A DNA stretch of 56,829 nucleotides from a virus. The notes beneath the pieces were generated by a model, which saw only the letters and a list, made by a program, of their open reading frames with translations, was not told the origin of the DNA and did no database searches. A program made the translations under genes and the position numbers. Where the stretch lies: positions 1 to 56,829 of IMG/VR virus record IMGVR_UViG_3300048834_001011; one strand, written 5' to 3'. Shown in pieces: positions 50,368 to 56,829 of this stretch. Numbering within the stretch: position 1 is the stretch's first letter; the number at the start of each line of letters is the position of its first letter.

Positions 50368-52733
50368 TCGACGCCGATGCATTGGCATCGCTGCGCGCCG
50401 AAAACGCGCGCCTGACCGCACTGCTGGACGCGCACGGCATCGCGTGGCGCTTGCCGCCGCAGGCGCAAACGCCGACGGTTGCGGAGCTCTCTCGGCTGAC
50501 CACCGACGAGAAGGTGGCGCTGTTCCGAACGTTATTTCGCGGTCGCACGGATGTGTATCCGATCCGCTGGGAAGGCAAGACCAGCGGCAAGTCTGGCTAC
50601 GCCCCTGCCTGCGCCAACGAGTGGCGAGCGGGCGTCTGCGAAAAACCGCGCATCAAGTGTGGCGACTGCGCTCACCGCGTCTTGCAGCCGCTGACCGATG
50701 CGGTGATCTACGACCATCTGGCCGGTGAGCACACCATCGGCGTCTATCCGCTGCTGGAAGGCGACACCTGCCATTTCCTGGCAGTCGATTTCGATGAGGC
50801 CGATTGGCGCGAGGATGCAAAGGCCTTCAGCCAGTCTTGCACCGAACTGGGCGTGTCGGCGGCACTGGAGATATCCCGCTCCGGCCAGGGCGCGCACGCC
50901 TGGGTGTTCTTCGCCAGTGCGGTATCGGCGCGCGATGCGCGTCGTCTGGGTACGGCCATCATCAGCCACGCCTGCACGCGCACCCGCCAACTTCAATTGA
51001 CGTCCTACGACCGGCTGTTCCCGAATCAGGACACGATGCCCAAGGGCGGCTTTGGCAATCTGATTGCCTTGCCTTTGCAGAAGCATCCGCGTGAGCGGGG
51101 GTTCAGCGTATTCGTGGATGCCAGTCTGCAGCCGTATCCCGACCAGTGGGCGTTTCTCGCATCCGTTGCGCGGATGCCCGCGCATGACATCGAACCGACC
51201 ATCCTGCGCGCCACGGGCGGCGCGCATCCGCTGGACGTGACCTTCATCGACGACGAGGATCTGGCCACGCCGTGGAAGCGGGAAAGCAAACCAGCCAAGC
51301 TGGCCGGTCTGATGCCCAAATCGCTGACCGTAGTCCTGGCCAATCAGATCTATTTCGAGAAGGCGCAACTGCCGCAGGCGCTGGCCAATCGCCTGATCCG
51401 GCTGGCAGCCTTTCAGAATCCGGAGTTCTATAGGGCGCAGGCGATGCGGATGTCGGTGTGGGACAAGCCGCGCATCATCGGCTGCGCCGAAAATTTTCCG
51501 CAGCACATCGCGCTGCCGCGCGGGTGTTTCGACGCCGCGCGCGACCTGTTGGTGGACAACGGCATTCGCCTCGACCTACGCGACGAGCGCCACGCCGGAA
51601 CACCCATCGCCGTCGGCTTCAGCGGCACGCTGCGCCCAGACCAGGAAGCCGCCGTGGCGGCGATGCTGGATCACGATGCTGGCGTGCTGTGCGCGCCAAC
51701 GGCCTTCGGTAAAACAGTGACGGCCGCAGCAATCATCGCCCGGCGTGGCGTCAACACCGTGGTGCTGGTACACCGAACGGAACTTCTCAAGCAGTGGCAG
51801 GTGCGCATTGCCGCATTCCTGGATGCAGGCAAGGATGTGATCGGCGTCATCGGCGGCGGCAAGAACAAGCCCACCGGCCAGATCGATATCGCGGTGATGC
51901 AATCGCTTTCGCGTCAAGGCGAGGTCGATCCACTGGTGGAAAGCTACGGGCAGGTGATCGTGGACGAATGCCACCATGTCGGTGCAGCGTCCTTCGATGC
52001 CATCCTGCGGCGTGCGAAGGTAAAACACGTGGTCGGCCTGACGGCAACGCCGATTCGTCGCGACGGGCAACAGCCCATCATCTTCATGCAGTGCGGGCCG
52101 ATCCGTCACAAGGCGGCGCAGCCGCTTGACGCGCCGCACGATCTGGCGGTGAAGCCGCAGTTCATCGAGTCTCCGATCGCTCTGCCGTCGGAGGCGGGCA
52201 TTCAGGATGTCTTCCGGCATCTGGCACAAGACGCGGCCCGCACGGCAGCCATCGCCAGCGCGATCACCGACGCCTTCCGGCAAGGCCGTAAGGTGCTCGC
52301 GTTGACCGAACGCACCGAGCACATCGACGCCATTCGCGCCGCGTTGGCGGGTCAGGTGCCGGAACCGTTCGTGTTGCACGGCCGGATGTCAAAAAAGCAG
52401 CGCGCCGCGTTGATCGCCGCACTCGATGCCTTGTCGCCGGACGCGCCGCGCGTGCTGCTGGCCACCGGCAAGCTGGTTGGCGAAGGCTTCGACCATCCAC
52501 CACTGGACACCTTGGTGCTGGCGTTGCCCGTCTCGTGGAAAGGCACGCTGCAGCAATACGCCGGTCGCCTGCACCGGGAACACGCCAGCAAGACCGATGT
52601 GCGCATCCTCGACTTCGTCGACACGGGGCATCCGGCCTTGCTGCGGATGTGGGACAAGCGCCAGCGTGGCTATCGGGCGATGGGGTATCGCCTCGATTCG
52701 GGTGCGCCGTCTGTCGGGCGTTTCGAATGGTGA
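50364..52733 (+). CDS. TOTE-type primase-helicase (conflict system)
   Basis: A 789-residue protein of the TOTE conflict-system class. A short coiled coil at residues 1-25 precedes a cysteine motif (C83, C92, C99, C102) and an archaeo-eukaryotic primase-like domain with D-F-D at 142-144 and SRSGQGAHAWVFF. A superfamily 2 helicase follows: LCAPTAFGKTVTAAAII (about 440), VIVDECHHVGA (about 531), LTATPIRRDG and a C-terminal QYAGRLHREHASKTDVR. Such enzymes are proposed to act on invading nucleic acid. The overlap with mcrC suggests joint function with McrBC, an uncommon pairing. Confidence 0.82.
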   Translation: MIDADALASLRAENARLTALLDAHGIAWRLPPQAQTPTVAELSRLTTDEKVALFRTLFRGRTDVYPIRWEGKTSGKSGYAPACANEWRAGVCEKPRIKCGDCAHRVLQPLTDAVIYDHLAGEHTIGVYPLLEGDTCHFLAVDFDEADWREDAKAFSQSCTELGVSAALEISRSGQGAHAWVFFASAVSARDARRLGTAIISHACTRTRQLQLTSYDRLFPNQDTMPKGGFGNLIALPLQKHPRERGFSVFVDASLQPYPDQWAFLASVARMPAHDIEPTILRATGGAHPLDVTFIDDEDLATPWKRESKPAKLAGLMPKSLTVVLANQIYFEKAQLPQALANRLIRLAAFQNPEFYRAQAMRMSVWDKPRIIGCAENFPQHIALPRGCFDAARDLLVDNGIRLDLRDERHAGTPIAVGFSGTLRPDQEAAVAAMLDHDAGVLCAPTAFGKTVTAAAIIARRGVNTVVLVHRTELLKQWQVRIAAFLDAGKDVIGVIGGGKNKPTGQIDIAVMQSLSRQGEVDPLVESYGQVIVDECHHVGAASFDAILRRAKVKHVVGLTATPIRRDGQQPIIFMQCGPIRHKAAQPLDAPHDLAVKPQFIESPIALPSEAGIQDVFRHLAQDAARTAAIASAITDAFRQGRKVLALTERTEHIDAIRAALAGQVPEPFVLHGRMSKKQRAALIAALDALSPDAPRVLLATGKLVGEGFDHPPLDTLVLALPVSWKGTLQQYAGRLHREHASKTDVRILDFVDTGHPALLRMWDKRQRGYRAMGYRLDSGAPSVGRFEW

Positions 52734-52765
52734 TGTCGGTTGGGTAGGGCGTCGGAACAGGCGGG

Positions 52766-52795
52766 TAGACAATCTATGCCACTCGGTGGCACAAT
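52766..52795 (+). promoter_or_regulatory. Promoter with operator palindrome for toxin-antitoxin pair
   Basis: TAGACA (52766-52771) and CACAAT (52790-52795), 18 nt apart, form a plausible sigma-70 promoter. Within the spacer lies the perfect palindrome TGCCAC-tcg-GTGGCA (52777-52791). A repressor bound there would block RNA polymerase, which is how HigBA-type pairs autoregulate. Confidence 0.55.
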
Positions 52796-52802
52796 AGAGC
52801 CG

Positions 52803-53174
52803 ATGACGCGAGTGTTCAAAACTCGCCACTTCCAGCGATGGATGCGCAAGACGGAGCTCACCGATGCCGTCCTGTGCAAGGCCGTTCAGGAGATGGCGGC
52901 CGGCCTGATCGACGCTGACCTCGGCGGCAGCGTGGTGAAGAAACGCGTTGGGCTGGCGGGGCGTGGCAAGCGTGGCGGCGTGCGCACACTGGTCGCCACC
53001 AACAAGGGCAACCGTTGGTTCTTCGTGTTCGGTTTCGAGAAGAACGAACGGGCGAATGTCAGCGACGAGGAACTCGAAGGCTTGCAGACCATCGCCGCCG
53101 ACCTGCTGGCTCGAACAGGCCCGCAACTGGATGAAGCCGTTGCCGACGGCGCTTTGCAGGAGATTTGCCAATGA
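52803..53174 (+). CDS. RelE/HigB-like toxin
   Basis: A 123-residue toxin of the RelE/ParE superfamily (PF06296-like) from ATG 52803. Key segments are RVFKTRHFQRWMRKTELTDA, GSVVKKRVGLAGRGKRGGVR and LVATNKGNRWFFVFGFEKNE. This is the compact beta-sheet RNase with a basic active-site loop that cleaves ribosome-bound mRNA. The upstream frame from 52740 lies in the promoter. The antitoxin start overlaps this stop by four bases (ATGA). It ends the element's cargo and probably stabilises it. Confidence 0.82.
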   Translation: MTRVFKTRHFQRWMRKTELTDAVLCKAVQEMAAGLIDADLGGSVVKKRVGLAGRGKRGGVRTLVATNKGNRWFFVFGFEKNERANVSDEELEGLQTIAADLLARTGPQLDEAVADGALQEICQ

Positions 53175-53488
53175 CCACCAAGACCAAGAGCCGCATGCTC
53201 GAAGCCGTCCACGAATCGGCCAGCGATCTGCATCGCCTGGGATTCATCGACAAGCGCAAGATGCAGAAATACGACGCGCTGTGCCTGGAGCCGGTACAGG
53301 ACTACGACGCCGAAAAGGTCAAGGCGCTGCGCGAGCGATTGCACCTGAGCCAGGCTGTGCTGGCCAGCGTGCTGAACACCAGCACGTCCACTGTCCGCAA
53401 GTGGGAGGTGGGCGACAAGCGCCCGAGCGGGCCGTCGCAGAAGCTGCTGGACATCCTCGAGCGCAAGGGACTGGAAGCAGTTCTTTGA
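53171..53488 (+). CDS. HigA/NadS-like antitoxin, XRE-type HTH
   Basis: A 105-residue antitoxin from ATG 53171 (a TTG further upstream is in frame but inside the toxin). The N-terminus includes SRMLEAVHESASDLHRLGFI. The C-terminal XRE domain reads LRERLHLSQAVLASVLNTST and VRKWEVGDKRPSGPSQKLLD, the usual HigA/NadS pattern. It neutralises the toxin and binds the operator palindrome at 52777-52791. It is the last gene before the right att-like repeat. Confidence 0.82.
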   Translation: MTTKTKSRMLEAVHESASDLHRLGFIDKRKMQKYDALCLEPVQDYDAEKVKALRERLHLSQAVLASVLNTSTSTVRKWEVGDKRPSGPSQKLLDILERKGLEAVL

Positions 53489-53882
53489 TCCGCCCATTGC
53501 CGCTCACGCCCGCTGCATTGCTATTCAAGCGACGGAGACGGAATTGAACCGGCGTCCGTCCACCACCATACACAAGGGCTCGGATAGTCTCCGGGCCCTT
53601 TTTCTTGCCTGAAATCCCCGCACCATGCGGGGTTCCGGCCACCTGTGCTGCGGGTGACCATCACCCGAAACTCCCGAAATCGGCCATTTTCTCGGCCAGA
53701 GCCGTCTCTGTTCTCCGTTTGGCCTGCGGGTAGGCGCAGATGGGGCTTTAGCAAAATCAACAACTTACGCGGGCAGGTTCATCGTCAACCAAGGCCACCA
53801 GTCAGGCATCGAACGCTGTGACCACATCCCGCCACGCCTTCAAGTCGGTGGTCAGCGAGTGAATCGGACCCTTGAAGCGAAA
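53489..53882. other. Intergenic region with att repeat and recombinase-flank homology
   Basis: No gene is seen. Besides the att-like repeat at 53559-53640, the sequence to about 53815 continues to resemble the flank of the intact recombination operon (33350-33535), for example the shared CTGTCTCTGTT-like, GCGGGTAG and CAACTTACGCG motifs. This marks the start of a second, related element. Confidence 0.5.
53559..53640 (+). repeat. Right att-like direct repeat with terminator
   Basis: TCCACCACCA is followed by a 69-nt stretch (53572-53640) nearly identical to 33281-33349. The conserved GGGCTCGG/CCGGGCCC hairpin and T run are at 53576-53605, and the CCCCGC/GCGGGG hairpin at 53615-53631. Immediately upstream (53533-53557) is GGAGACGGAATTGAACCGGCGTCC, which read on the other strand resembles a tmRNA T-arm. 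Confidence 0.65.
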
Positions 53883-54257
53883 ATGTCGACGATGACCAAT
53901 AGGAAGAAAATCACCGCCGATCTGCAGTCTGCGCTGTCTGGGCAAAGCCCACTGAGCATCGATCTGTACGTGGAAGTTCTGGCCGACTACGAGGACGAGC
54001 TCAAGGCCTCGCTGGACAAGGACGCCGATGACGCCCTGCTGTGCATGCTGGCGGACGACGGTGACGTGGCGATGATGGTCATCGAATGGGATGGCAGCAT
54101 CTACCGGAATGAATACGCGTTGAAAAAGCTGCAGGCCATGTGGCGGCACAGCTTTGAGATCAATGTGCAGACCCTCGTGCCCATCCTCAGTGACCACATC
54201 AGCCAGAAAAACCTGGGGGTGGCAGGTATCAAGTGGCTGCCCGCATCCAGCGATTGA
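53883..54257 (+). CDS. Hypothetical protein inserted in recombinase flank
   Basis: A 124-residue acidic protein; I start at ATG 53883 (MSTMTNRKKITADLQSALSG), though GTG 53859 and ATG 53892 are also in frame and no start has a convincing SD. The helical N-terminus precedes VEVLADYEDELKASLDKDAD and DVAMMVIEWDGSIYRNEYAL, a mixed alpha/beta pattern. Nothing like it lies at the matching place beside the intact recombination operon, so it was acquired by this copy or lost from the other. Function unknown. Confidence 0.55.
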   Translation: MSTMTNRKKITADLQSALSGQSPLSIDLYVEVLADYEDELKASLDKDADDALLCMLADDGDVAMMVIEWDGSIYRNEYALKKLQAMWRHSFEINVQTLVPILSDHISQKNLGVAGIKWLPASSD

Positions 54258-54283
54258 AGCGGGTTGACGGACTGCGGTCCTGG

Positions 54284-54736
54284 TTACGAATCGAATGCGG
54301 CCACCGCCTCCCGCTGCGCCACCCAGTCCGTCGGCAGCGGATTCCGCTGGAACCACAGCAGGCTCATGCACCGGGGCTGCTGCCCGGCCAGGATGCTCTG
54401 GATGATGGCAGGCTCCAGCAGCGTCAGACGCAGCAGCTCGTTGACCGTCGAATGGTGCATTCCCTCGCGCTGGGCGATTTCGCTGCCGTTGCCGACCACA
54501 CCATCGTCGAGCAGTTGCTGCCAGTAGTAGGCCCGCGTCAGGGCCACCAGCAAGGGCTGGTCGATATGGCTGGCGACCTTGCCCGGCGACTCGACCGCCC
54601 CATCTGGCCGCACCACCACTTTGCTGGCGCCGCGCTTCCTGATCTTCAACGGGATGAAGGTGGACAGTTTCACCTGGCCGCCATCCCGGCGCTCGCGGGC
54701 GATTGCCGCTCCCAATGGCTGCACTTTCGACTTCAT
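54284..54736 (-). CDS. Recombinase-associated HTH-like accessory protein (second copy)
   Basis: A 150-residue homologue of the protein at 33521-33976, from ATG 54736 (MKSKVQPLGAAIARERRDGG); the frame upstream runs into recombinase remnant and IS sequence. The C-terminal block GSEIAQREGMHHSTVNELLR and LTLLEPAIIQSILAGQQPRC nearly matches the first copy, and the C-terminal 30 residues align closely. The N-terminal half is more divergent. The reading frame is intact although its partner recombinase is cut. The pair of copies shows that two elements of one family integrated here. Confidence 0.7.
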   Translation of the reverse strand: MKSKVQPLGAAIARERRDGGQVKLSTFIPLKIRKRGASKVVVRPDGAVESPGKVASHIDQPLLVALTRAYYWQQLLDDGVVGNGSEIAQREGMHHSTVNELLRLTLLEPAIIQSILAGQQPRCMSLLWFQRNPLPTDWVAQREAVAAFDS

Positions 54737-54882
54737 ACGGTTTCCTCCATCTCCTGCAGTTCTGCGCCGATGGTTCCGGGTAGCAGTTCCCCGGCCAGTT
54801 CCTGCCAGCCCTGATCGCGCCAGATGATCTCTAACCCGCCATCGGCAATCACCACGCGCTCGATCAGCAACTGCGCCAGCCT
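54733..54882 (-). pseudogene. Serine recombinase remnant (C-terminal fragment)
   Basis: Only the last 50 or so residues remain (LAQLLIERVVIADGGLEIIW then RDQGWQELAGELLPGTIGAE). They align well with the end of the intact recombinase (LAQLLIERVVLGDAGLEIIW). The rest of the gene, including the catalytic Ser domain, is absent: at about 54882 the sequence passes into IS3-type orfA. The fragment overlaps the accessory gene start as in the intact operon. Confidence 0.8.
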
Positions 54883-55082
54883 GAGCAACTGGGTGCGCCA
54901 GAGCGCCCAGGGTGTCGATGTGGGCGGTGCTGCAGGCAAAGCAGCAGGCATCACACCCGAGCAAATGGAGCTGGCGCGGCTGCGCGCAGAAGTGGCCAGG
55001 CTGCGCATGGAGCGCGACATCGCAAAAAAAGCCGCGGCTCCCTTCCGCAGGACACGCTGCGAGGTACGCCTGGATTTACCAA
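54882..55082 (+). pseudogene. IS3 orfA remnant with frameshift
   Basis: Residues LSNWVRQSAQGVDVGGAAGK and ITPEQMELARLRAEVARLRM are the C-terminal half of an IS3-family OrfA; the DNA-binding N-terminus is missing. The run of seven A at 55024-55030 in ERDIAKKAAA is the usual -1 frameshift site. Shortly after it, the expected C-terminus appears in another frame, implying a one-base deletion between about 55034 and 55055. The gene is not functional. Confidence 0.75.
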
Positions 55083-55952
55083 ATGAGAAAGCAGTACCCG
55101 GTGAGCATTTCCTGCGAAGTGCTGGAGGTCAGCGCCAGTGGGTACTTCATTTGGCAGCGCCGCCGTCACGCCAGTCGCTCAGGGCCTGCTGGGCGCCAGA
55201 GCGACGAAGCCTTGCTGGCCCACATGCGGGCCATCCACGCCCAGGTCAAAGGCGAATACGGCTGGCCGCGCATGCACAAGGAGCTGCTGGCGCGCGGGAT
55301 TCGGGTGGGTAAAGACCGGGTGCGCAAGCTGATGAAGCAACACGGCATCAAGGCACGGACCAAGCGCAAATTTGTGGTGACGACCGACAGCAAACACAGC
55401 CTGCCGGTGGCGCCCGATCTGGTGCAACGCCGCTTCAACCCCGAGGCGCCAAATCAGCTGTGGAGCGGCGATATCACCTACATTGCCACCGACGAGGGCT
55501 GGGTGTACTTAGCGGCGGTGATTGACCTGTTCAGCCGTCAGGTGGTGGGCTGGAGTATGCAGGCCCACATGCACACCAGCCTGGTCAACGACGCTTTGAC
55601 CATGGCGTGGTTCCGTCGTCGCCCTGAGGCCGGCCTGATCTTCCACAGCGATCGTGGCAGCCAGTACTGCAGCCATGAATTCCAAGACGCTTTGCGGGGC
55701 TGGGAGATGCGCTCGTCAATGAGCAGGAAGGGCAACTGCTGGGATAACGCGCCGACCGAAAGCTTCTGGGGTCGGTTGAAAACGGCCAGCCTGTACGGCA
55801 GGAAGTTCGCTACCCGGCGTGAGGCCATGGACGCAGTGCTGGGCTGGATGGCTTTCTACAATCACCGACGCTTGCACTCGACGCTGGGGTACCTCAGCCC
55901 GATGCAGTATGAGCACCGCTGGTACGAGGCACAGCGTAAAAAGGCCGCGTAA
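55083..55952 (+). CDS. IS3-family transposase OrfB (DDE)
   Basis: A 289-residue OrfB from ATG 55083 (MRKQYPVSISCEVLEVSASG). Its N-terminal HTH_21-like region is followed by an rve/DDE catalytic domain with ELWSG-like LWSGDITYIATDEGWVYLAA, FHSDRGSQYCSHEFQDALRG and ENCWDNA-like NCWDNAPTESFWGRLKTASL, giving the D-D-E triad. The frame is open and the end WMAFYNHRRLHSTLGYLSPM is typical. OrfB alone could be translated weakly, but the orfA damage means no complete OrfAB transposase. Confidence 0.82.
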   Translation: MRKQYPVSISCEVLEVSASGYFIWQRRRHASRSGPAGRQSDEALLAHMRAIHAQVKGEYGWPRMHKELLARGIRVGKDRVRKLMKQHGIKARTKRKFVVTTDSKHSLPVAPDLVQRRFNPEAPNQLWSGDITYIATDEGWVYLAAVIDLFSRQVVGWSMQAHMHTSLVNDALTMAWFRRRPEAGLIFHSDRGSQYCSHEFQDALRGWEMRSSMSRKGNCWDNAPTESFWGRLKTASLYGRKFATRREAMDAVLGWMAFYNHRRLHSTLGYLSPMQYEHRWYEAQRKKAA

Positions 55953-56068
55953 ACCGTGGGCTAAGAACTACACGTAACAGGGGCAAGGTCATCGTAGGTA
56001 CCTATCCATTTTTTCATTCTTTTTTGCACCTTGGTGACCTACAGATCGAAACGCTCTTGGCACAAGGC

Positions 56069-56074
56069 TATAAT
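56069..56074 (+). promoter_or_regulatory. -10 element of tRNA-Ser
   Basis: A perfect TATAAT lies 11 nt before the tRNA. A matching -35 hexamer is weak (TCGAAA around 56046). Between the IS end (55991) and here there is nothing else I can support. Confidence 0.45.
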
Positions 56075-56084
56075 CGAAGGCTTC

Positions 56085-56174
<90 letters not shown>

Positions 56175-56415
56175 TATATAACCCTAAGTGATTGATTCAC
56201 TTAGGGTTTTTTCTTTGGTGGCTTGTCTTCCCGCCTAAGCACCCGCCCAAAGTCAACTCGGCAGGGCCTGCACTTGATTGCAGCGGGTTCGGGGGAGGGC
56301 TTCAAGGTGTTTCACTTGGCGTGAATCCATGCAAAGCAATTGCGTGAAAAGGCGAATCCCGACCGGGATCGCCTTGCCGGTTGTCGGAATGGGGCATTGT
56401 CAATCGTCGGTGGCC
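56175..56415. other. Intergenic region between tRNA-Ser and SPFH gene
   Basis: Apart from the terminator, this stretch contains no supportable gene. A GGCGAATCCCGACCGGGATCGCC inverted repeat (about 56351-56373) followed by TTGCC may terminate the leftward SPFH gene. Confidence 0.4.
56180..56214 (+). terminator. Rho-independent terminator after tRNA-Ser
   Basis: AACCCTAAGTGA (56180-56191) and TCACTTAGGGTT (56197-56208) form a perfect 12-bp stem with a 5-nt loop, followed by TTTTCTTT. Strong and unambiguous. Confidence 0.88.
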
Positions 56416-56829
56416 TCAAGCCGCTTTCGACGTTCCCTGCACCATCTTCATTGCGGAGCCGATCAATGCCGACACTTCGGTCATGTTGCTGGGGACGATG
56501 AGTGTGGTTGTGGCGTCCGATGCCACCTGGCTGTAGGCCTCGACGGCTTTCTCGGCGACCTTGAGCTGTACGGCCTCCTGGCCGCCGGGCTGGCGGATGG
56601 CAGTGGCGACACGTTCAATGGCTTCGGCCGTGGCCTGCGCCACGGCGCGTATGGACTCTGCCTCGCCCATGGCCTTGTTGATGACCGCCTGCTTTTCGCC
56701 CTCAGAGCGTGCGATGAAGGCCTCGCGTTCGCCGGTGGCGATGTTGATCTGTTCCTGGCGGCGGCCTTCCGACGCAGCGATCAGTGCGCGCTTTTCGCGC
56801 TCGGCCGTGATTTGCGCCTGCATGGCGTG
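56416..56829 (-). CDS. SPFH/band-7 (paraslipin/QmcA-like) protein, C-terminal part
   Basis: The last 138 residues of a stomatin/prohibitin-like membrane protein; the gene continues beyond the right edge. The charged coiled coil MQAQITAEREKRALIAASEG and NIATGEREAFIARSEGEKQA is the typical C-terminal heptad region, followed by VAEKAVEAYSQVASDATTTL and LIVPSNMTEVSALIGSAMKM, diagnostic of the QmcA/paraslipin branch. Such proteins form oligomers on the inner membrane and act with proteases such as FtsH. It belongs to the host chromosome. Confidence 0.88.
   Translation of the reverse strand, partial: HAMQAQITAEREKRALIAASEGRRQEQINIATGEREAFIARSEGEKQAVINKAMGEAESIRAVAQATAEAIERVATAIRQPGGQEAVQLKVAEKAVEAYSQVASDATTTLIVPSNMTEVSALIGSAMKMVQGTSKAA

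Larger units (their letters stand above)
33268..53640. mobile_element. Integrative element of about 20.3 kb with defence cargo
   Basis: This segment is bounded by an 82-nt direct repeat (33268-33349 and 53559-53640). Inside are a serine recombinase operon at one end, an AlpA-like regulator, a TOPRIM primase-helicase with an iteron-like region, several conserved small unknowns and a restriction/toxin-antitoxin cargo at the other end. No capsid, tail, packaging or conjugation genes are present. The gene set suits a phage satellite or a small mobilisable integrative element. It abuts a prophage-plus-defence block on its left and a decayed relative of its own integration module on its right. Confidence 0.68.
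54882..55991 (+). mobile_element. IS3-family insertion sequence, 5' truncated
   Basis: The element starts abruptly inside orfA and has no visible left inverted repeat. Its right end is probably near 55991, where the sequence ends CAGGGGCAAGGTCA, whose complement TGACCTTGCCCCTG has the form of an IS3-type terminal repeat. It interrupts the recombinase remnant, and no target duplication can be seen because the left end is lost. Confidence 0.75.

Noticed and set aside
42700-52733. Classical type I restriction system
   Set aside because: No HsdR translocase is encoded, and the nuclease, methylase and specificity parts are on one chain; the separate helicase belongs to the TOTE class.

Overview
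The window is GC-rich, accessory DNA from a proteobacterium. It is most likely a betaproteobacterium of the Burkholderiales/Comamonadaceae type, inferred from high G+C, codon use, the style of the integrative modules and a paraslipin-like gene beside tRNA-Ser. Chromosomal sequence appears only at the right end: tRNA-Ser(GGA) at 56085-56174 and a 5'-truncated SPFH/band-7 gene. Everything to the left reads as tandemly stacked mobile elements.

Region 1 (1-20417) is the late half of a siphophage-type prophage in lambda-like order: portal C-terminus, S49 protease with a nested scaffold start, decoration protein, major capsid protein, head-tail and tail-completion genes, tail tube, a tail chaperone with a probable -1 frameshift extension, tape measure, several large tail-tip proteins, two small holin-like proteins, a lysozyme and Rz with nested Rz1. 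The lysozyme carries an internal frameshifting deletion, so this prophage is probably lysis-defective. Terminase, integrase and the early region lie outside the window.

Region 2 (20461-32880) is a leftward defence operon with mostly overlapping or tightly spaced genes: ribbon-helix-helix regulator, DUF499 ATPase, DUF3780 protein, DarT ADP-ribosyltransferase, DarG macro-domain antitoxin, DUF1156 DNA methylase, PLD/SNF2 helicase and a GIY-YIG nuclease. It resembles the helicase-methylase-ATPase (Hma-like) class with a complete DarTG module embedded in the middle. A palindromic operator lies in front of the regulator.

Region 3 (33268-53640) is a discrete element of about 20.3 kb bounded by an 82-nt direct repeat that looks like the 3' end and terminator of ssrA (tmRNA). 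Its left end carries a leftward recombination operon (serine recombinase, DUF2924 protein, an HTH-like accessory protein and small unknowns). Next come an AlpA-like regulator, a TOPRIM/AAA primase-helicase and an iteron-rich, origin-like region. Its right half is restriction cargo: an excisionase-like HTH, a one-polypeptide nuclease-methylase-specificity enzyme, McrB, McrC, a TOTE-type primase-helicase and a RelE/HigB-like toxin-antitoxin pair. Integration, replication and defence genes without structural genes make it look like a satellite or small integrative element.

Region 4 (53641-55991) is the remnant of a second, related recombinase module: the accessory gene and only the C-terminal tail of the recombinase, cut by a 5'-truncated, frameshifted IS3-family element. 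The duplicated att-like sequences and duplicated recombinase modules suggest repeated integration at one ssrA-type site.
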